Below, piece by piece: positions 15,189-17,322 of a DNA stretch of 17,322 nucleotides. The translations under genes and the position numbers were made by a program. Under the pieces are notes generated by a model, which worked only from the letters and a program-made list of their open reading frames with translations, was not told the origin of the DNA and searched no databases. Location: the NCBI GenBank assembly GCA_018333775.1, contig JAGXSO010000076.1, positions 1 through 17,322 on the forward strand. The letters run 5' to 3'. Positions within the stretch are counted from its first letter, which is position 1. Each line of letters opens with the position of its first letter. The stretch is from Truepera sp. (GTDB lineage Bacteria > Deinococcota > Deinococci > Deinococcales > Trueperaceae).

Positions 15189-15213
15189 GCTAACTCCTTG
15201 AGTTTGGCCGTTT

Positions 15214-15312
15214 TTATGAATCCTCCGGTTGACGCCGCCTCACTGCGACCGCCGGCAGCGCGGTCAGCGACGCTGTGGCGGCGACGGCGGCAAGACATGA
15301 ACTACGAATCAT
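15214..15312 (-). CDS. Small signal-peptide-like protein or leader (32 aa)
   Basis: This short frame encodes MIRSSCLAAVAATASLTALP followed by AVAVRRRQPEDS. A positively charged start and a 15-residue Ala/Leu/Val core resemble a signal peptide, with ALPAVA as a possible cleavage region and almost nothing after it. A very strong ribosome site, AAGGAGG (15326-15320), sits 7 nt upstream, better than those of many full genes, which is why I call it. It is the first gene of the membrane-protein cluster. It could be a tiny secreted or membrane peptide, a translated leader, or the 5' stub of a degraded exported protein. An in-frame upstream start at 15399 exists but lacks such a site. Confidence 0.45.
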   Translation of the reverse strand: MIRSSCLAAVAATASLTALPAVAVRRRQPEDS

Positions 15313-15416
15313 CCTTGGTCCTCCTTGTCGGGTTTGTGCTAAATCAGGTTGCTGGGGTCGAGTCCCAATCGTTCTGTAAAATCCTCCAAGGGCCGTCACG
15401 GTTACGCGGCCAGTTC

Positions 15417-15430
15417 GATCACCTCCTTTC
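15417..15430 (-). promoter_or_regulatory. 14-nt perfect complement of 16S rRNA 3' tail in leader
   Basis: Read on the minus strand the leader contains GAAAGGAGGTGATC. It is exactly complementary to the universal 16S rRNA 3' end GATCACCTCCTTTC. It lies about 35 nt after the -10 of the second promoter and 105 nt before the 32-residue frame. No start codon at ordinary spacing opens a sizeable frame after it. It may bind 30S subunits in the leader, or be coincidental. Confidence 0.5.
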
Positions 15431-15463
15431 GATGATCCTCAGCTACCTCGGCCTCCTCAAGCA

Positions 15464-15492
15464 AGTTTATGCCGAGATATTAGTCATGTCAA
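15464..15492 (-). promoter_or_regulatory. Promoter P2 (TTGACA-17-TAAACT)
   Basis: On the minus strand, -35 TTGACA (15492-15487) and -10 TAAACT (15469-15464) are separated by exactly 17 nt. It is a near-consensus housekeeping sigma promoter, facing the small membrane-protein cluster. Its -35 begins 1 nt after the -10 of P1. Confidence 0.7.
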
Positions 15493-15493
15493 G

Positions 15494-15522
15494 AATATAA
15501 TTGAGTCTTACCTAAAAGTCAA
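15494..15522 (-). promoter_or_regulatory. Promoter P1 (TTGACT-17-TATATT)
   Basis: On the minus strand, -35 TTGACT (15522-15517) and -10 TATATT (15499-15494) are separated by exactly 17 nt. It sits just after the stop codon of the ABC permease gene. Its -35 box is embedded in the palindrome at 15514-15532. Confidence 0.65.
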
Positions 15523-15532
15523 CAAGACTTTT
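15514..15532. promoter_or_regulatory. Perfect palindrome over P1 -35 (operator candidate)
   Basis: AAAAGTC and GACTTTT form a perfect 7-bp inverted repeat around a 5-nt centre. It covers the -35 box of P1, so a dimeric repressor bound here would block that promoter. Alternatively, as an AT-rich hairpin just past the permease stop at 15534, it might be a weak terminator. Confidence 0.45.
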
Positions 15533-15533
15533 G

Positions 15534-16343
15534 CTACAACTGCGCAATCAGCTCGCTGCGGGCAAAGCTCTTGCCGCCATACCACCACAAGATGGCCGTT
15601 ACACCCCACAGCGCCAAGCCCAAAAGCAGCACCAGCCAGACGCTAAAGACCATCACCCCGGCAATCTGGCCCACCACCAGGAGCAACACGGGCACAACCA
15701 CCACGCCGCCAATCTGATAGGCCTCCTGGAAGCTCTTGACCTTAGACGAGACCAGCACCGAGACCCCCAGCCCCATCCCGGCCACGGCGGGCATCACCCA
15801 GACCAGTAGCGCCAGCCACATCCAGGTCGGGAAGAAGATCCGGCCCATCACCCCCCAGGCCGCGAGGTTACTGGCCAGGGCGTAGACGATAAAGCCGAAC
15901 AGACCGGCCGCTACCGCCGGCAGCCAGGCCGAGAGCAGCTTGGCCACAAACAGCTCGCGGTCGCTCACGGGGCTATAGATTAGCGCCTCGAGCGTCTTGC
16001 GCTCCTTTTCACCGGCGAACGAGTCGGCGGCGATGACGCTGGCCACCATCAAGGGAACGATCAGATATAAGGGCGCAAAAAGGTAGACCAGCACCAACAC
16101 CACAGGCTGCTGGGCTGCGTTTAGACCTTCGAGCGCGGCCCTGAGCCCAGCGGGGAGTTCGGCCATAAACTGCTCCTGGCCCCCCGGCAGATTGATCAGC
16201 GCCGGCCCAGCCAGCCCGACCAGGGTTGGTAGCAGGACAAAGATAACCAGCGGCACAATGACGATGGGGATCATCACCGCCTTACTCTGTAACACGATCG
16301 TGAGGTCTTTGCGGACGATGGCGGCAATGGCGCGGCGGTTCAT
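15534..16343 (-). CDS. ABC-2 family transporter permease
   Basis: This 269-residue membrane protein is an ABC-2 type permease of the NatB-like kind. After a short basic N-terminus (MNRRAIAAIVRKDL) there is a first helix at about 22-45, an external loop, then five more hydrophobic segments. The hallmark cytoplasmic stretch DSFAGEKERKTLEALIYSPV plus SDRELFVAKLLSAW (residues 107-140) marks the coupling region between helices two and three. The start ATG overlaps the stop of the ATPase fragment upstream (ATGA). Because only the C-terminus of that ATPase remains, the transporter is probably non-functional unless an ATPase acts in trans. Substrate is unknown. Confidence 0.85.
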   Translation of the reverse strand: MNRRAIAAIVRKDLTIVLQSKAVMIPIVIVPLVIFVLLPTLVGLAGPALINLPGGQEQFMAELPAGLRAALEGLNAAQQPVVLVLVYLFAPLYLIVPLMVASVIAADSFAGEKERKTLEALIYSPVSDRELFVAKLLSAWLPAVAAGLFGFIVYALASNLAAWGVMGRIFFPTWMWLALLVWVMPAVAGMGLGVSVLVSSKVKSFQEAYQIGGVVVVPVLLLVVGQIAGVMVFSVWLVLLLGLALWGVTAILWWYGGKSFARSELIAQL

Positions 16344-16555
16344 GGCTGCACTTCCTGCGCTTCTTGCGTTGGAGCGGGCGCTGTGGCCTCCCTCTGGTGC
16401 AGGGCAAAATAAACGTCCTCCAGGCTGGCCTCTTGCGGTTCAACCCGATAGATCTTCACGCTCTGCGCTGCCAGCGCTGCTACCAGCTCCGGGATGCGCT
16501 GCCTCGAGAGCCCGGTCAGGCTAATCTGGCCGTTTTCGGCTTTGACCGCTATCCC
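16340..16555 (-). pseudogene. C-terminal remnant of ABC transporter ATPase
   Basis: A 71-codon open stretch ends in TGA overlapping the permease start. It reads GIAVKAENGQISLTGL, then RIPELVAALAAQSVKIYRVE and EASLEDVYFALHQ, the C-terminal regulatory tail of NatA/CcmA-type ATPases, whose typical ending is SLEDVF. The P-loop, signature and Walker B parts are absent upstream. A TAG at 16558-16556 closes the frame within a run of four Gs. Removing one G would continue the frame as VRGFLGIAV, so a single-base frameshift accompanies the larger loss. It is the cognate but broken motor of the permease. Confidence 0.65.
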
Positions 16556-16672
16556 CTAGAAACCCCGGACGCAGGTCAATGCCTGCTCTACGGCCATGAC
16601 ACCCAGCGCTGGAGAGAGGCCGAGCACCTGTGCCAAGAAGCCCTGACGCAGCCACCAGTTCGGCCGGATGCC
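16556..16672 (-). other. Junction sequence without a credible gene
   Basis: Between the kinase stop (16673) and the ABC remnant the minus strand has 38 open codons in the kinase frame, ending at TAG. A segment reads LAQVLGLSPALGV, faintly like the N-terminal region of RnfE/NqrD-type ion-pump subunits, but too short to call. The tail VEQALTCVRGF could belong to the ABC ATPase. I regard this as a recombination scar. Confidence 0.35.
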
Positions 16673-17322
16673 TCACTTATTGACAGGGCTAGAGGACGGT
16701 TTTAGCGGGGCGACAAACGTCTTGTAAGGATTGGGCCCCTCGGCTGCGCTAGCGCCGTATCCGTAGTGGAGACTGCCCTGTCTGGATGGGGCAAGGTTGG
16801 TCACCACCAGCCCTAGGACATCCACGCCGACGCGGCGCAGTAGATCGACGGCGGCTCGTACCTGCTGCTGGCTGGAGTCTTTGATGCTGGTCGAGACGAT
16901 GACGCCGGTGCATAACGGGGCGATCGCCAGGGTGTCAGCGAAGGGGAGCAGCGGGGTTGAGTCGATGATGATGACATCATAGCTGCCGCGCCAGACCTCA
17001 AGGTGTTCGCGCAAGCCCTGGTTGAGGAGGTCGACCGGCGAGCGCGCGGCCGAGAAGCTAGGGATAAGGTCGAAGCTTCGCTTGCCGTCCACCCTTACAC
17101 TGATGGGCAGATAGCGCTGATGGGGATTTTCCAGATAGACCTCGAGCGGCGTGTACTCAATGGGATTGAGATTAAACGCCTGGCTGCTGGACGGATGGCG
17201 CAAGTCGGCATCGACCAGCAGAGTGCGGTACTTGCTACGCGCAAAGCTCTCAGCCAGGGCAATAGCCACCCCGGTCTTCTCCTTAAGGGTTTGGGCGCTG
17301 GTGACTAGGAAGGTTTTGGGCT
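16673..17322 (-). CDS. BY-kinase/ParA-like polysaccharide ATPase domain (5'-partial)
   Basis: This is the C-terminal part of a Wzc/CpsD-like tyrosine kinase domain, which regulates export of surface polysaccharide at the inner membrane. The frame is open through the right edge, so the start is outside. Walker A' LLVDADLRHPS and Walker B YDVIIIDSTPLLPFAD are intact, as is GVDVLGLVVTNLAPS near the end. The Walker A loop is altered: the expected GEGKT reads LKEKT, keeping Lys-Thr but losing both glycines. The C-terminus has three tyrosines (HYGYG, NPYK) that could be the autophosphorylation cluster, although it is sparse. ATP binding is doubtful, so it may be a pseudokinase. Confidence 0.82.
   Translation of the reverse strand, partial: PKTFLVTSAQTLKEKTGVAIALAESFARSKYRTLLVDADLRHPSSSQAFNLNPIEYTPLEVYLENPHQRYLPISVRVDGKRSFDLIPSFSAARSPVDLLNQGLREHLEVWRGSYDVIIIDSTPLLPFADTLAIAPLCTGVIVSTSIKDSSQQQVRAAVDLLRRVGVDVLGLVVTNLAPSRQGSLHYGYGASAAEGPNPYKTFVAPLKPSSSPVNK

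Noticed and set aside
15400..15475. Minus-strand peptide frame LGINLLEEAEVAEDHRKE continuing to TAA
   Set aside because: It has no ATG, GTG or ribosome site at proper spacing and begins between promoter elements. It may be a remnant, but nothing supports translation.
16559..16672. RnfE/NqrD gene fragment
   Set aside because: Similarity is limited to about 13 residues (LAQVLGLSPALGV) in a GC-rich stretch, which is too short to exclude chance.
1..17322. tRNA, rRNA genes, CRISPR arrays, transposases or integrases
   Set aside because: I saw no regularly spaced direct repeats, cloverleaf-like sequence or transposase/recombinase motifs. The 14-nt 16S-tail match lacks flanking rRNA.

Overview
The window is high-GC bacterial DNA with tightly packed, often overlapping genes. 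The CTCGAG hexamer is strikingly frequent throughout. A V/A-type ATPase, archease and RtcB together fit a Deinococcota-like (Thermus, Meiothermus or Truepera relative) or similar thermophile. This placement is an inference and I hold it only moderately.

Region 1 (3-4331, + strand) is the distal half of a rotary ATPase operon: subunit B (5' end outside the window), D, I and the proteolipid K. Gene order and protein motifs match the chlamydial/spirochaetal/Bacteroidetes type of V-ATPase rather than the Thermus type. A palindromic REP- or MITE-like element lies between I and K. Archease (4348-4767), the activator of the RNA ligase RtcB, follows directly.

Region 2 (4939-12660, - strand) is a defence-island-like operon of seven genes read from 12660 down to 4939. 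In order they are a PLD-nuclease/SNF2 helicase, an Eco57I-like N6-adenine DNA methyltransferase, a RelE-type toxin, its antitoxin, an MNT nucleotidyltransferase, a HEPN protein and a short DprA/SLOG-like protein. All but one of the junctions are overlapping start/stop codons. The methyltransferase keeps its catalytic motifs and its usual C-terminal tail but appears to have lost its target-recognition region.

Region 3 (12770-14379, + strand) holds RtcB with all active-site residues, then a 54-codon fragment resembling the start of a Lon-like AAA+ protease. Archease and rtcB, normally functional partners and often neighbours, therefore flank the defence operon on the same strand, which suggests insertion between them.

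Region 4 (14364-15533, - strand) is a small operon driven by two near-consensus tandem promoters with a palindrome over the first -35 box. It encodes a 32-residue signal-peptide-like protein and two uncharacterised small membrane proteins.

Region 5 (15534-17322, - strand) is degraded: an ABC-2 permease whose ATPase gene survives only as a C-terminal fragment, and the 3' part of a polysaccharide-type BY-kinase/ParA-like ATPase with a degenerate Walker A loop. I see no rRNA, tRNA, CRISPR array or transposase.
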